Source: Tetranychus cinnabarinus (lineage: Eukaryota; Arthropoda; Arachnida; Trombidiformes; Tetranychidae). Taken from it: a stretch of 64,000 nt of DNA. Below, piece after piece: positions 9,601 to 21,400 of the stretch. The stretch's first letter is position 1. The number at the start of each line of letters is the position of its first letter. A program made the translations under genes and the position numbers. The DNA lies in NCBI GenBank assembly GCA_022266195.1, contig WHVY01000007.1, positions 806,001 to 870,000 of the forward strand. The letters run 5' to 3'. A model generated the notes under the pieces. That model was not told where the DNA came from and did not search any database. It saw only the letters and a list, made by a program, of their open reading frames with translations.

Positions 9601-9873
9601 ATACCGTTTTTTAAACTTACAACCGCCTTGGCTCCTATTAATTACACAACTTCCCTCCGCCTTCTGTGTCCCCATACTGTCACCTGGACCCATATACTAC
9701 AGAGTGACTGCCCCGCCATGAGAGCGATTGTTCACCATTATTCACTGACTGACGTTAATTTGGAGAACAGATCTAATAAGCATAAACGCGTCACCGTGCA
9801 AGCCATTTTGGAGTTTATGAATCATCTGAGTTCCCTAAAAGAATTGAAGAGCAATTCAGCCCTCATTATTTAA
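6580..9873 (+). CDS. Non-LTR retrotransposon ORF2: endonuclease/reverse transcriptase, intact
   Basis: 1097 aa, uninterrupted. It nicks target DNA and copies element RNA by target-primed reverse transcription. The apurinic-type endonuclease spans about residues 8-220: LHWNVG (Asn14), NEPNL (Glu41), CGDLN (Asp142/Asn144) and VDHN (Asp213/His214). The reverse transcriptase shows motif A LDISNAFD (Asp533), motif B QGSSSGP (from 589) and motif C FADD (Asp620/621). I see no RNase H domain in the C-terminal 400 residues, only scattered Cys/His. Domain order and length fit the I/Jockey/R1-like group of APE-type LINEs; the exact clade needs a tree. The intact frame suggests recent activity. Nine or more AT words are embedded in the ORF, encoding clusters of TTA-Leu, Asn, Ile and Lys unlike the surrounding codon use. 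The ATG 6580 start overlaps ORF1. Confidence 0.93.
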   Translation: MDWNSQLLTTLHWNVGRRRDRMTTVLRLLSNLTYDIVSVNEPNLKMLSSLVCEDPDSPLFDELNLIRRSYVFQFTDLTVLLIRTYLNPFPVKSPWPYMLRYKLNSLNIISVYVSVRPLLKYSQTNLLITYLMDLSNIILCGDLNTQDPIWSFSSNLATPWATLCAAKNLINFTPPTQDNFTFNAIRSKTWLDVILIPRESHVHDAQVIQQTVDHNMLTVSLSVMISRPHIRPRRLRIFTSFKLNLTDSEQLPTSLTVDTPLVVNCDRIIHFPERHSKIVLRHPRKCSSGLRRLRRRLKKLPRHGATAHRHALKARIQEKKLKHSHMSFLPSHVSTLDSKQLWQWLNAKLLSSHTLSLTLDPSTLNPSQLNSIKDTLATFTLRQPALSDTTFRPLKGKSYRNEFLRASRTFSNSSLGSDSYTKHTWQRFLSVNSTKVSEVTRKIFSISYVPSIIRIFGGTLIPKSDNLRMRLLKSPNFFLKIIDKIISERLQSLAPTLLLKNSQFAFLRATSRADYYLHATNTGHVNPTIISLDISNAFDEIDIGPFLTRLGAVDQSLSHLVQSFCQQRLIKLNYLNKTYYRIENEGVPQGSSSGPLIFILALDALLRTLATEFLTFAFADDILVVLPPYDTVDPKTHLSKIASHLGGLGLRLNLNKTKIYQSSATWPHELKIAGYHTLMDTNSHKFNLVKHGITTKMLASVSGLGQMFTYLPLHVKKLLLSSKILPCFEVVGFQLFKHKSPADLLAATFSLPHKPLSAIDHSFSGMSEIYTVYGLSHPLTRMWFELIVWCSRNPRKATDYKLVLPPGIIPLSVQTYSRPAQSNPLPPHYQGHAVDILQRKTYDPSTIFWVLRKSTLWYSIKLNSISEAKAYSVASPYHAYLLLVALQVDQVLRSQSTHLYIHPALSKFLLGTSPYILDLHALIRPIGHLQWTWSDTLQPSAPELNVNCLPVTEPINHSLIPTAVWSKLQKQWIHKQIVQWRLTKNDLWPHLSPNLIKLVDDYQLIGGIPFFKLTTALAPINYTTSLRLLCPHTVTWTHILQSDCPAMRAIVHHYSLTDVNLENRSNKHKRVTVQAILEFMNHLSSLKELKSNSALII

Positions 9874-10283
9874 CTTACTCCTTTGAACTCGTGTGCCTCT
9901 CTGTTCCGAGAGCTTTTTCTGACTTTAATTAAATTACATTTCAGCTTTACTTTTCCTTTTTCTTTTTCTTTTTTTATTTTCTCTTTTTTACCACTTTGTG
10001 GGCTTTGTTAAATTGTAGTGGCCGCTCTCCTCCGCCCTATTATTACTTCCCTCCCTCACACTCGCCCACGCATTGTACACCACCATTCCCCATACACTTG
10101 TCAACATATTATCAATTATGTACCATTGTTAATTTAATTTTGCTACTTTTGTACATGGCCGGTTATGCCATTTGCGGTGCATTATAATGCATACGCTGGT
10201 CACTTTCCACTTACCGAGAGTGACCGTTTGGGAGAGCGGTTCCTGTATTCCTGTAACAGGGTGAAATAATAATAAATAAATCT
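9874..10283 (+). other. Retrotransposon 3' UTR with terminal hairpins and AAT/TAA-type tail
   Basis: The UTR begins with two AT words (9923-9937 and 10128-10141) around a pyrimidine-rich stretch. The last 110 bp before the tail fold repeatedly. There is a 14-bp palindrome, TGCATTATAATGCA (10178-10191). A 7-bp stem GGTCACT/AGTGACC (10198-10204 with 10219-10225) follows. Then come short stems ACCG/CGGT (10223-10226 with 10237-10240) and CCTGT/ACAGG (10242-10246 with 10256-10260). The tail AAATAATAATAAATAAAT (about 10264-10281) resembles the TAA-repeat ends of I-type LINEs, and contains AATAAA. This marks the probable right end of the element. Confidence 0.65.
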
Positions 10284-10972
10284 TTTATCAAGTTATCTTT
10301 TTCATTGTAATTAATCTTATTGTATTTGTTTAATATCAATTGATTTTTCTTCAATAACTTATCGACAAATTAATTTATATCGGTGCATATTTGCTGTACT
10401 TGCTACATGACCATCAAAACTTCTGATTCAGAAGACATCAAGTTTTGGTAAATAGATATTTTTATCTTTAAAACTCTTTTGTTGGATTATCCATTTTTTC
10501 AAATTGTAACAATGGATCGATAAATCAATTGGTTTATCTAGTAAATCTAGATTTATTCAATTCCTTTACCTACCACCTTCATAACCATCTTCACCGCCTC
10601 TTACTTTTCTCTCTTTTCCTGTCTTCCTTTTTCATCTCCATCTTCAGTGAACCTGCGTTCTTTAAGATTAACTTGTTGCAATAAAGTTCAACAATAAAAT
10701 CCTGATTTCGCTACAATTCTTGTGAGTGTATTTAAACAACAATTGACTCATCATTCATTCCTTGAGTTTTCCGAATTTTCTATCCTTATATTCTTAATTG
10801 CTTCAAATCTTCCACCTACACTTTATCTTTCAACTCATTTTACTTTTTACTTGTTTACTGTTTATTCACAGGTAAATTATAGAGATATTTATGCTCTTGA
10901 TTGTGTTCCATAAACTTTGCAACTGAACTCATCGCCAAGTATTTTAACTGAACAGAAAAGAGACGAATTACC
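10284..10972 (+). promoter_or_regulatory. Upstream region and probable 5' UTR intron of the decarboxylase gene
   Basis: This is AT-rich spacer after the retrotransposon tail. A donor-like site (CTT|GTGAGT, intron from 10722) and an acceptor (TTATTCACAG ending 10871) suggest a 5' UTR intron of 150 bp, followed by about 100 bp of leader to the ATG at 10973. No TATA box was confidently placed. The element's 3' end lies only about 0.7 kb from the coding start, so it may affect this promoter. Confidence 0.45.
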
Positions 10973-13900
10973 ATGGATTCAAAGCAGTTTCGTGAAGCAG
11001 CTAAACAACTTGTGGATTATGTTTGTGATTACCTTGACAATATACGAGATCGACCCGTTCTACCATCCGTTGAACCATTTTATCTTGAAAAACAATTACC
11101 CGATTCAGCACCAGAAGATGGTGAACCATGGAAATCTGTATTCAATGATATTGAAAAGTTAATCATGCCTGGGGTAAGTAAAATAGTTTGAACTTGAAAT
11201 TATATATTTAGATTTCTTTTGTTCCAACTCTTGCAATAACCGTAGTTGCTCATTTCATTCGGAAATTGGTCTTATATGAAGATATTTGCAGATTATTTAA
11301 CTTAGATGACATGAAAATAGCTTGAGATAAGATGGTGAGATGATCAAGAGACAGAGGGAATTAGAAACAATGAGAAACTACAAAACAAAAGAATAATATG
11401 AAGAGAAAGAAAGCGATAATCAGGCTAATGAAACTTGAAAAGATGAACTTTGTGAAGGGATTTTCTGGTTAGATATCAATGAAATGACAAAAGTAAATTG
11501 TGCTAATTTTAGACAGTGAAGGTAGACAGAGTAAAGAAGAAGGTTGATTATAATGATCAGGTTTAGTAGCGAAAGTAAAGAGAAAGTGGAAGAGGATGAC
11601 AAAAAGGATGAATTACTCTTTTGAGTAAAGTTTGTCAAGCGTATAATAATGATGTGAAATGATGAGAAAAAAGATTTTTTCAATAGTAAATATTCATTGT
11701 GCGATTTGATTTGATCCATAATCAATACTGAACTGTGATAATTGGACTAGTCCCATGATAGTATCGACTTTCGATCAACCTAAATGTAAATATAAGAAAA
11801 TGAGATTCAATGAGAAAAGAAAATTAAAATTAAAATTGAGTTCTATTGAAATAAGTAACATATGAATAAAGAAATGCCCTCATTAGGTTTTAATCATGAT
11901 AAGATACTTACTTCAAGACGAAATTTAATTTCGGACACTTTCGTAATGGAATGACTTTTCCGGGCCAGTCTAACAGCCTTATTATTTGATTATTTTTAGA
12001 TGACCCATTGGCATTCCCCTCGGTTTCACGCATATTTTCCGACAGCCAATTCCTATCCATCAATTTTGGCCGATATTTTAACTGGAGCTTTGGGTTGTAT
12101 TGGTTTTACTTGGGTAAGTTGATGTCCGATTATTTCAATTGATGTTATTAGTTGAGATGAATTGGTAACAGTAGGTTAAAGTGAAGTGACAAATTATAAC
12201 GTTTGTTAGTTAGATTTTAATTAATAAGCTAACTGTTGTAAATGTCGCTTTCTTTCTCCTGAATGTTCCAAGATTGCAAGTCCAGCCTGTACTGAATTGG
12301 AAATGTCAATGATGGATTGGCTTGGTAAAATGTTAAATCTACCAGAAGAGTTTCTCTTTTCTTCTCGTGGTAATGGTGGTGGAGTTATTCAAGGGACAGC
12401 AAGTGAAGCTACTTTAGTAACCATGTTGGGAGCTCGGAGTCAAGCACTAGCTAAACTTGCATCTTCTTCCTCGTCAAATCAATCAATACCATTGGATAAA
12501 TTAGTTGCTTACTGTTCAACTCAATCTCATTCATCTGTTGAAAGAGCTGGTCTACTAGCTGCAATAACTATCCGAGCTTTAGAAACTGATGAGAATCTCT
12601 CTTTACGCGGAGAAACACTGGAAAAGGCAATCAAGGAAGATAAAGCGAAAGGATTGATTCCATTCTTTGCTGTTGCCACCTTAGGAACCACTAATAGTTG
12701 TGCATTTGACAATATCGTTGAGATTGGGGAAATATGTGAGTCTCATCTTCACCATCATCATTTCCGTTTCTATGACAACTTTTGTAGTTTCAAAAGATTC
12801 TGTTCATCATCTAATAATGTCTTCTTATTTTACACTTTTCTCCTACTTTATTTTTGTTTCCTTTTTTCCTTTCTTTTTCCATCCTCATGGTAATGCTTCA
12901 TTTTCACCATTATAATAGGTCAAAAAGAGGATATTTGGTTGCATATTGATGCAGCTTATGCTGGTTCAGCTTTTATCTGTCCTGAATATCGTCATTATCT
13001 CAATGGGGTTGAGGTAAGTTAACTTTCCAAAAAAGTGCAAGTATTCAGGTTATCCTCTTATCATAATAAAGTGTAAAGATTTATCTTTATTCATACTTGC
13101 AAATGCACATGGAAATCTTATAATCAGAATTGGGTGAATTTTTCCTCCTAAAATGTTGATCCAATTTTCGCATTATAATGATAGAACCAAATCTATAACA
13201 TCAACAGCAACAGTTTATCCAGAACAATAAAGATTCCAATGTTTATTACAAAAAGCCATTTATTTTTTTCATCTTTCCTTTTACACCAGAAAGCTGATTC
13301 TTTCAATATGAATCCCCACAAATGGTTGCTGATTAACTTTGATTGTTCCGCCTTATGGTTAGTATAATCTATTAAGCTATATCAATATTTTGATGTAAAC
13401 ATAGCTAAATGGACTCTTAATTTCAGGCTTAAAAATCGTCATCTTGTCGCCAATGCTTTCAATGTTGACCCAGTTTATTTGAAGCACGACAAACAAGGGC
13501 AAATTCCTGATTACCGAGTAAGCATTGTTTTAGCCTCCATCTTTCCTTGTAAATATAAGTTTGAAGTTACATTAAAATTTTCATCAACAGCATTTACAAA
13601 TACCATTGGGACGTCGATTCCGCTCCTTGAAAATGTGGTTTGTATTGAGACTTTACGGAGTTAAAGGCCTGCAAGAATATATAAGAAAGGTATGTTAATC
13701 CAATACTAACCAATTGTAAAGTTCAATCATCTGATTATTTTTTCACCTTAATGTAGCATGTAAGATTGGCCCATGAATTTGAAGCAATGCTCAAAACAGA
13801 CTCAAGATTTGAAATTGAACAGCCCGTTGTTCTTGGTTTGGTTACTTTTAGATTGAAAGTAAGTCAACAAAATTCAAACTCACCTTTTTCAATGATTATT

Positions 13901-14152
13901 ATTGTAATCCAATAAAATCTTATGGAACTTTTCATCCTTCAGGGTTCCGATGAACTGAATGAAAAATATTCAAAAGCGATAAATGATCGTAAACAGATAC
14001 ATATAACTCCAAGTCGTATTAATGGTCGTTACACCCTCCGATTTGCTGTTTGTGCTCGCACAACTGAACAAGATGATATAAAATTTGCCTGGAATGAATT
14101 CCAAACCGTTGCTAGTCAAATTTTAAAGGAAAATGAACAAACCACAAAATAA
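10973..14152 (+). CDS. Ddc: Aromatic-L-amino-acid decarboxylase (DOPA decarboxylase type)
   Basis: Join(10973..11173, 12000..12113, 12273..12735, 12919..13013, 13290..13357, 13427..13517, 13591..13689, 13757..13858, 13943..14152). All nine exons join in phase to give 480 aa, the same length as vertebrate DDC. This PLP enzyme decarboxylates L-DOPA/5-HTP to dopamine/serotonin in the cytosol, for neurotransmitters and cuticle tanning. The PLP lysine is Lys302 in NPHKW, with the substrate-binding THWHSPRFHAYFP segment near the N terminus. Tyr331 in DPVYLKH is the catalytic-loop Tyr that is Phe in aldehyde synthases. IPLGRRFRS has Gly where histidine decarboxylases carry Ser, so DDC fits better than HDC. 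Substrate (DOPA versus tyrosine) cannot be settled by eye. A poly(A) signal AATAAA lies at 14167-14172. Confidence 0.93.
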
Positions 14153-15473
14153 AATGAACAAGCAGAAATAAAGACAATATTCAGATGTGACAAAATTTTC
14201 AAACGTTAACAAATCTAACAAAAAGATTGAATCATTTTTAAAGTCTAGGTTTATCTTAAAGAATAATCAGTTGACTTTATCTTTCAACTCTTTGCTTTAT
14301 CTGCTAAGCTGCAAAGATAAAGAAAAACCCAAAAAACAAAAGCCGCCATTTTGCAACAAAACAGTTAAACTCTTACCTCATAGCTTTTGTGAGCCACTTT
14401 ACCCCTTAAAATGTCTTTGCCATTTGATTGCTGTGATTTTAAATCGTTTCATTACAATGTTTAAATTTATTTATAATTATTTCTGTATTAATTTGATTCC
14501 ATCATTGTCTAATTGTAATTGTGGTTAAATTAAAGACAAAATGACGAAAAACATGCTTTGAAATCCGTTCAAAATCAATATTTGTGTTCAACTGGTTGAA
14601 AGGTTTAACAAGCGTTTTACCTCGTTTGGTCTTTCATTTGTAAAACAAGCCAATCCATCATTTCAAATTAACAATGGATTCTTCAAAATAAAGGTAGGTT
14701 TTTTTCATCAAATAATGCCTAATAAATATCGCAATGACAATTTTTATAATAATGAGAAGCAAAAAATTTTCTGGTTTATTATCTTCATTAATAAAATCCT
14801 ATCCGGTTTTATAGTGAAAAATTTGAAAGAATCTGGTTTTACAAAGACTAGAATGCAATGATACAAAAAGACATTGTTTACAATGCAGTGAAAGTTCATC
14901 CCTTTGCTTTCATTTTGATTCAATTGAATTGAAATTGCAATTACTAAACTACAGTTTGTCCAATATTGTTAATATTGTGAAAAAAAAGATCAAACTCTAA
15001 TTGTTACATTACTCCTATTATAATGTAAAAAGTACGCGTAAGCTTTAAGTTTGACGCCTTTCTTTATGGTTTGGAACTTCCTCTGATGCTTATTATTTCA
15101 TGCACACAAAACGGACAATATCAATGATGATAATGATGATAATAGAAGTGATGTTAACAATAATAGTGAAAGTAATTTTGTATTCTAACAACCCGTTGAC
15201 ATACAAAGTTTCTTGTTTCATCAACTTTCATTTCTTGTTCCATTTTCACCAGCTTACAAACAGAGCTTTAATCTGTTGACTGTTAACTACGAATCAATCA
15301 ATAATTTAAACATGATTTTATTAGCCATGGAAGTGAATGTAACTCGATTTGAGCCCAGTTTATAGTGTGCTTAAATTGCAACAATCTAATTTTTAATTTG
15401 TTTATATTTTTTTCTTGCAATTTTGTCTAATGAACAATCAATCGTTTGTCCATCGTTGGCTCAATATTGGATT
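14153..15473. other. Intergenic spacer between decarboxylase and metalloprotease genes
   Basis: It contains the decarboxylase 3' UTR (poly(A) signal at 14167-14172) and then AT-rich sequence without credible coding potential. The + ORF at 14187-14528 is low-complexity and unsupported. The right part should contain the metalloprotease promoter and leader; a pyrimidine-rich TTTTTTTCTTGCAA stretch near 15410 could be a splice acceptor for an upstream non-coding exon. Confidence 0.5.
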
Positions 15474-18400
15474 ATGATTAATGTATTAAAATATCATTTT
15501 AACCATGGAAAGTATTCAACCTACAATTGGATTTACCTTTGTGATACAATTTTTAGTCAATTAACTGGATATCAATTGTATTTATCATCTAATCATTTAT
15601 TTTTCATTTTACTACTTTTCTCGACTCATTCATCAATAATAACAAGCTCAATTGTAAGTAATTTTACATCAATTCAATTGATTTACTCTTTTCACTACCA
15701 ATCTACATCAAATTAAATGTTTATCATTTTATATTTCAACTAGAATAATGTTCATCTCGAGTCAATTCATTTGCCATCATCTAAATGGACATCCAAAGCC
15801 AACTCCACTCATCAAAATGATTATCTAATTGATTGGAATCCATCAAATGATGTAGACAACATTAAAGCTAATAATAAATCACTGGAAGTAGACTATTGTG
15901 ATTACGCATTTATGAGTGAGTATAAATGGTCTATTTTTTTCTTAACATATAACGGTGTGCACATTATTTCATCTTTTACCTAACATTTTTGTTCGAATCA
16001 GACTAAATTATTGATAATTTTGTGTTTCTTGCAGATGAAGAAGACAGGAAAAAGGCGTTTCAAGAATATTTGATGATAAATGAAACATCCAACGAGATTA
16101 ATAGGCCTAAACGATCATTAGCCAAAATATATACCATTGAGACAGCCATTTTTGTCGATTCAAGTTTAGCTCAAAAGTATGACGGACACTTGGATGATCT
16201 GCAGCGTCTCATCATGTCAATCATGAATGAAGTCCAATTGATTTATGAATATTCATCAATGGAAACCAGAATTCAAATTGTTATAACAAAACTAGAGATT
16301 TTAAGAAATGAAGGACCCGATGATGCCGAAGGTGATATTGATCAATATTTAGACAATTTTTGTCTATGGCAAGCGAAACTTCATCGAGCTGAGAATTGGG
16401 CTCAACGTTGGGATCACGCTTTAATGTTAACCGGGTAAGTTCAAGTATAAATTAAATCCAATCATTTATCAATCATCAACGGGCAACAATGTCATATATC
16501 AAACAAACAAAATTGCAACGAATCTTACTTGGTTCATAATTGAATTTTCAGTTAATTTTCGGTACAAATTGGTTTTCAAGATGAGCAATCAAATTGCAAA
16601 ATTTCAAGAAAAAATTCGATTGAAAGGCTTTAAACTCTTGACAAAAAAGGTGTACATTACAAATTGATAGCCTTTGATTCAATAATTGCTCACTAATTCA
16701 CTAAAGTGAATCTATTGGTGGAATAATTTATTCATTTATTAGTAAAATTTATTAGCCATTTAATAGTAATAATTTTTCATCTTTCAATCAAATGTCCAGT
16801 ATTTTCCCAAAACTGAAGAGAAATGTCGTAATAAAGCTTCAAAAATTGAATTGTTTATGAGTAATTAAAAACCGCTTAACAATTGAACAATACAGCCAGA
16901 AACGGTAAAACCTAAACCAATTATTCAATGTTTCACAATTGTTTAATCTGACAATTATGAATCCTATTGAAAGAGTCAACCCAAATTGAACCTAGAAACA
17001 TTTTCCACCACTAGATGGAGCTTGTTACTTAAATATGCGCAAAAATTGAATCAAAACTAGTCTGTCATTTGATTATAATTTGTAAACAGTTGAACAATTT
17101 TTTTTGAAATTACAATTGATTGATTACACCACAATTCATCAGCTAATCTAATTGATCAAATTAAATAGACATTAATTGAATCCCTAATCCCGATCAATCG
17201 CAACTACAGCTTCATTTGAAATGATTGAAGAAACAAACTCCAGCTAATTTAAATAATCAATCGATAAGAGTTGCTTTTGATAGAGAAATGAATATTAAGA
17301 ACAGAGGAAAAAAATTGAATTGAGCTTCAATAATAAATGATCTAATAATGATGACAATGTCCTGTTACTGTATTTTTTTCTGGTTCCAACTTTTCTCCTT
17401 TTTTCCATCTTCTTCCATCAGTCATTATTCATCCAGAATAAAAAGCAAAATAACCTTCCCAGTAAACAGATAATACCTTTTCTCCATTCTTTTCATTCTT
17501 CCTCCCATAAACATCATCTCATCCTCATCATCATCATCATTTTTGGCTCATTTTATTGTCATTTGCGCAACTAAAGTTGTTGCTTGAAAAAAAACACTGT
17601 TCAAAAAAAAGGCTTATAAGAGGGAAGAAAAAAAATCAAGTAAAAGATGAGGACGATGATGATGGTGATACTGAAAGATGACATGATGCTGGTAAAGAAG
17701 ATAAAGATTATAAGAGAAAGGAGTAAAAAACGAATTGAAGTAAAAGAGCAATTTTTTGCGTGAAAATCTCCAGACTGATCAGTTGACTGATCTTATTGTG
17801 TATAATAGAGAACGATCAATTGATTCAATTGAAGCAAAACTGATCTACTCATATCATTTCTACCTCGTTAATCGAACGTTTCCATTCATTTTTCACCTTA
17901 TTTCCCATTCACCTTGTCTATCCAATGTCCATCATCTTTGAATCCTTTTATCCTCATTTTCCTTCACCATTCCCTTCATTTCAATCGATCTTTGAAAGTT
18001 ACTTTTGTCAAAACTCAATGTCCCAAAACTGAACCATATTTAACCTTGTATCCAACCATATGAACCACAATCTTGAATCAAACAAAACAATTTACTAATC
18101 GTACCATTAACTATTGAATCAATCATTAATCTTTCCAGACTTGATCTTTACAAAGACATTGGCGGAGGTAAAAAAAATAAGAAAGTTTTAGGTAAGTTTT
18201 GTCATAAATTGAAAAAGAAATGAAAATCTTTGAAACGAAAAATGAAACACTTTTGTAATGAAAATGCATCACAATTGATTGTTGCACTTTTCCAGCCATT
18301 TACCAATCATTCAACTTTACAATTAATCTGATTAGCTTGTTGACTGTTAGTCAATTTATCATGTGAAAAACAGTGTTTTGTTTGAATAAAAAGAAATGCT

Positions 18401-21400
18401 AATCAAGAATATTCATTTGAAACATATTCTGATGATAATGCTAATGATGAATTTTATTTATCTTTTATGACTTTCAGGCTTGGCTTGGGTTAATGGTATG
18501 TGTAAGCCAACTTATAGTTGTACTTTGAATGAAGGTAAAAGCTTTGAGGCTTCATTTGTTATTGCTCATGAAATGGGCCACAGGTAAGTTCATTTCCAAT
18601 CCTAATAATGTCATCGTCACACAATAATATCTATAAAATGAAAAAGAGGTAAAATAATGATTATAATTTACTATCTTCTGCTCAACCTTTTTTTTATTTT
18701 CCCTTTTCCTTTGTGTTCCATAAAAAAATGAATAAATGACCAGCCTTGGAATACTTCATGATGGCCGGAGTAACAATTGTGATGCTGATAAATTCATCAT
18801 GTCTGAGAAAACTGGTCCAGGTAAAATAAACTGGTCACCCTGTAGTAATGTCTACATCACCAATTTTCTTTCGTATGTATTAATCTATTTTTCATCCTTT
18901 TTTCCTCTTCTAAGCTAATAGTTTTGGGAGTGAAAATTGTCAGTCCAAAAATGTTGATAACAATTTTATTTACAACTTATTATGTAAATTTTGTTGTCAC
19001 ATCCCAGTCACACAAGCCATGTAAAAAGCAATCACAGTTGAATCAATAAGCAACTCTCACTTGATGCATAATATTTTCAAGTGAACCAACTTTTCATTTA
19101 TATCATGTTCGAGTCTAGAATTTCGCAAATCATGAGATGCTAAAGATTCAGAAAGTAAATTGAAAATCGAGTTTCAAAGTGCGAAATTATTCTTGAAATT
19201 CTGATGATTCTGTAACAGAAGAAAAAAGTTTCAATCAAAAATCCATTTTCAAAGTTGCAAAAATGTAAGCATAAATAGTGGAGATTTTGCTGTTAATTAC
19301 TTTGTTTAATTAATTTTCACGTCAACATTTCATGTTATATGAAAAGTTAAGGAGCTTTTATTTTTCATTTTATCTCTAAACATTTCTTCGCCATTTTTGG
19401 CTCCTTCATGAAACTAATCTGAATATTTTTATGAAACTTTTTCGAAACTGAAAAATCACATTTTTTCATTCGGATTCACAATTTTGGTTTGATTAAAATT
19501 GCTATTTAATTTTGGTGTCTTTATGAACATTTAAATGTTCATATCGAACAGGACTAATCTGAATTTCCTGAAGTTCTCTGGCTATTCATTTAAAGTTTTA
19601 CTTTTATTTTCTGAATTGTTGCAAGTGATTTATTCAGTTGCTGTTTCATATTGAAAATGATTGAATCATGTTTGAATCTTGGACATTTACCTTTAGAGAA
19701 AAATTGAACATTAGCAAAGTTTCCCTGTTATTGCAGTCTCTTCTACATTTGTATATTTCTCAATGAATCTAGAATTCTTGAAAACTTTTTCTTCTTCTTC
19801 TTCTTCAGGGAGATGAGAATAATTTATCTTTCTTTTTGATGCAACATTTTCAAGTCATTTCTTTGAAACCATTTTTGTTATTCCTTCCTTTGCCTATCTC
19901 ATTGTCAATCCAAGCTTATTTTATTTCACTTGCCTTAACTCAAGTAGGAAATGAAAATAATAATGCAGATAAATTTATATATTTTTTGCATCCCAATTCC
20001 TGATATCACACAAATTCATTCCCTGCATTAACCTTGAAATGACATTGACAGGTATCTCGTCATCTGTAACTATATTTACTTTTCTCAATTTTGACTGAAA
20101 GTTCAATAAAATGATTCAAATTTTCTTCTCTCTCTCTCATCCAGACAATGATTGTTTTTCAATGTTTCCCTTTCCAACGATTCACAATTGTCATCATTTT
20201 ACACTTTTCATTCAACATTATCAAACTGGTTAACTTGTTCATTTTCACTCCCAGTTAACCCATCAATGAAAGTTGGAGAAAAATATTTACAATTGTTAAT
20301 ACTTTTTGATGTTACTCTTCAAGAGAAATGGAAACTTTTTTAATTTAAAAATGCATGAAATGGATAGGTTATTGATAAGGCTTGACGCTTGAAATGTGAT
20401 CAAATTCATTCATTTTCATCAAAATGTGATTCTTTACTCAAATGTAAAAACTTGTACAAAAGGTTGAGGCAAAACAAAGTCTATTTTTAGGTAAATTGAG
20501 TTTCAATTGAGTTTCCTTTTTTTGCCCTTTTCTTGATTCTTTTTTTTCATCAGTTTCGTTTTTGTTCCCTTGCCTTAACCATATTGAATCGGAAAAAGTG
20601 GACAACACTGACCCAAACTATGCAAACTTGAAATCTTGTTTTCTTCATCAGTGAACTTGAAAATAAAAGCAACTCTTTGTTGTGTTGCTTTTGTCAACAC
20701 ATCAAACTGACCCTTAAGTCAATTGAATCTTGTGGTTCCTTTTTCAGTCCCAATAACTAAGTAAACCTTTTCCATCTTCTCATCTTCCTCATTATCATCA
20801 CCATCATCAATTGTGTTCAAACTAAAGACAAACTTTGATCATTGCTTCTCTTGTTTCCATTACATGTTGTGATAATGTTTTTTTGTTGCGATTTTTTGTG
20901 TTTCCATGAAACAAAAAAACATTCTAACGTTATAATTGGACAAACCAGAACTCGAGCTAATAATGAAGTTCCAGAATGAGATATCATGGAAACAGAAATT
21001 ATCAAGAAAACAAGACTAAAGAGTCAAAATAATGTTATCTTAATGAAAATTGTTACAAGAGAAGCTAAAATGAACCCAAAGATTAATCAAGAAATTATTT
21101 CTTGCCTTGTTTAGACAATCTTTTGTTTCTCACATGATGAATGGTTGAAGGAAAGAAACTTAATCAATTCAATTATACAGAAAATTGTCATTTTCAAAAT
21201 TGATTTGAATATAAATTCAACATTTAATATTGAAAAGGATGAAGTCTTCATCAGATATTTGCTATTCAAAATGCTCTTTGCATCGACTAAAGATATTAAT
21301 AAAGAGCAAATAAAAATTCAATTGGTGATAAAGTTCATTGTTTTTTCTGTCCTCACTTCATGTCGAAATGAATTGATGAAGTAAAAAATGTGAATTACGG

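Larger units (their letters stand above)
1597..10141. repeat. Dispersed AT-only palindromic words across the mobile island
   Basis: A degenerate A/T-only word recurs in a background of near-balanced composition. Clear copies start near 1597, 1793, 2747, 3123, 3224, 3696, 4277, 4481, 4969, 5538, 5785, 6212, 6521, 6763, 7081, 7299, 7682, 8284, 8631, 9157, 9558, 9923 and 10128. Several are perfect palindromes: AAATTTAATTAAATTT (1793), AATTAAATTTAATT (4277 and 5538), AATTTAATTAAATT (6521) and GAATTAAATTTAATTC (6763). They occur in ORFs, introns, intergenic gaps and the 3' UTR, on both sides of the gene-orientation switch. Inside ORFs they are read only in frames that avoid TAA, giving local Asn-Leu-Ile-Lys or Lys-Leu-Asn-Leu runs. 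Spacing is mostly 200-600 bp, mean about 365 bp. Confidence 0.8.

Noticed and set aside
9874..10200. RNase H domain or extra ORF after the reverse transcriptase
   Set aside because: The + ORF at 9996-10187 is Ser/Pro/Tyr-rich with no motif; this is 3' UTR.
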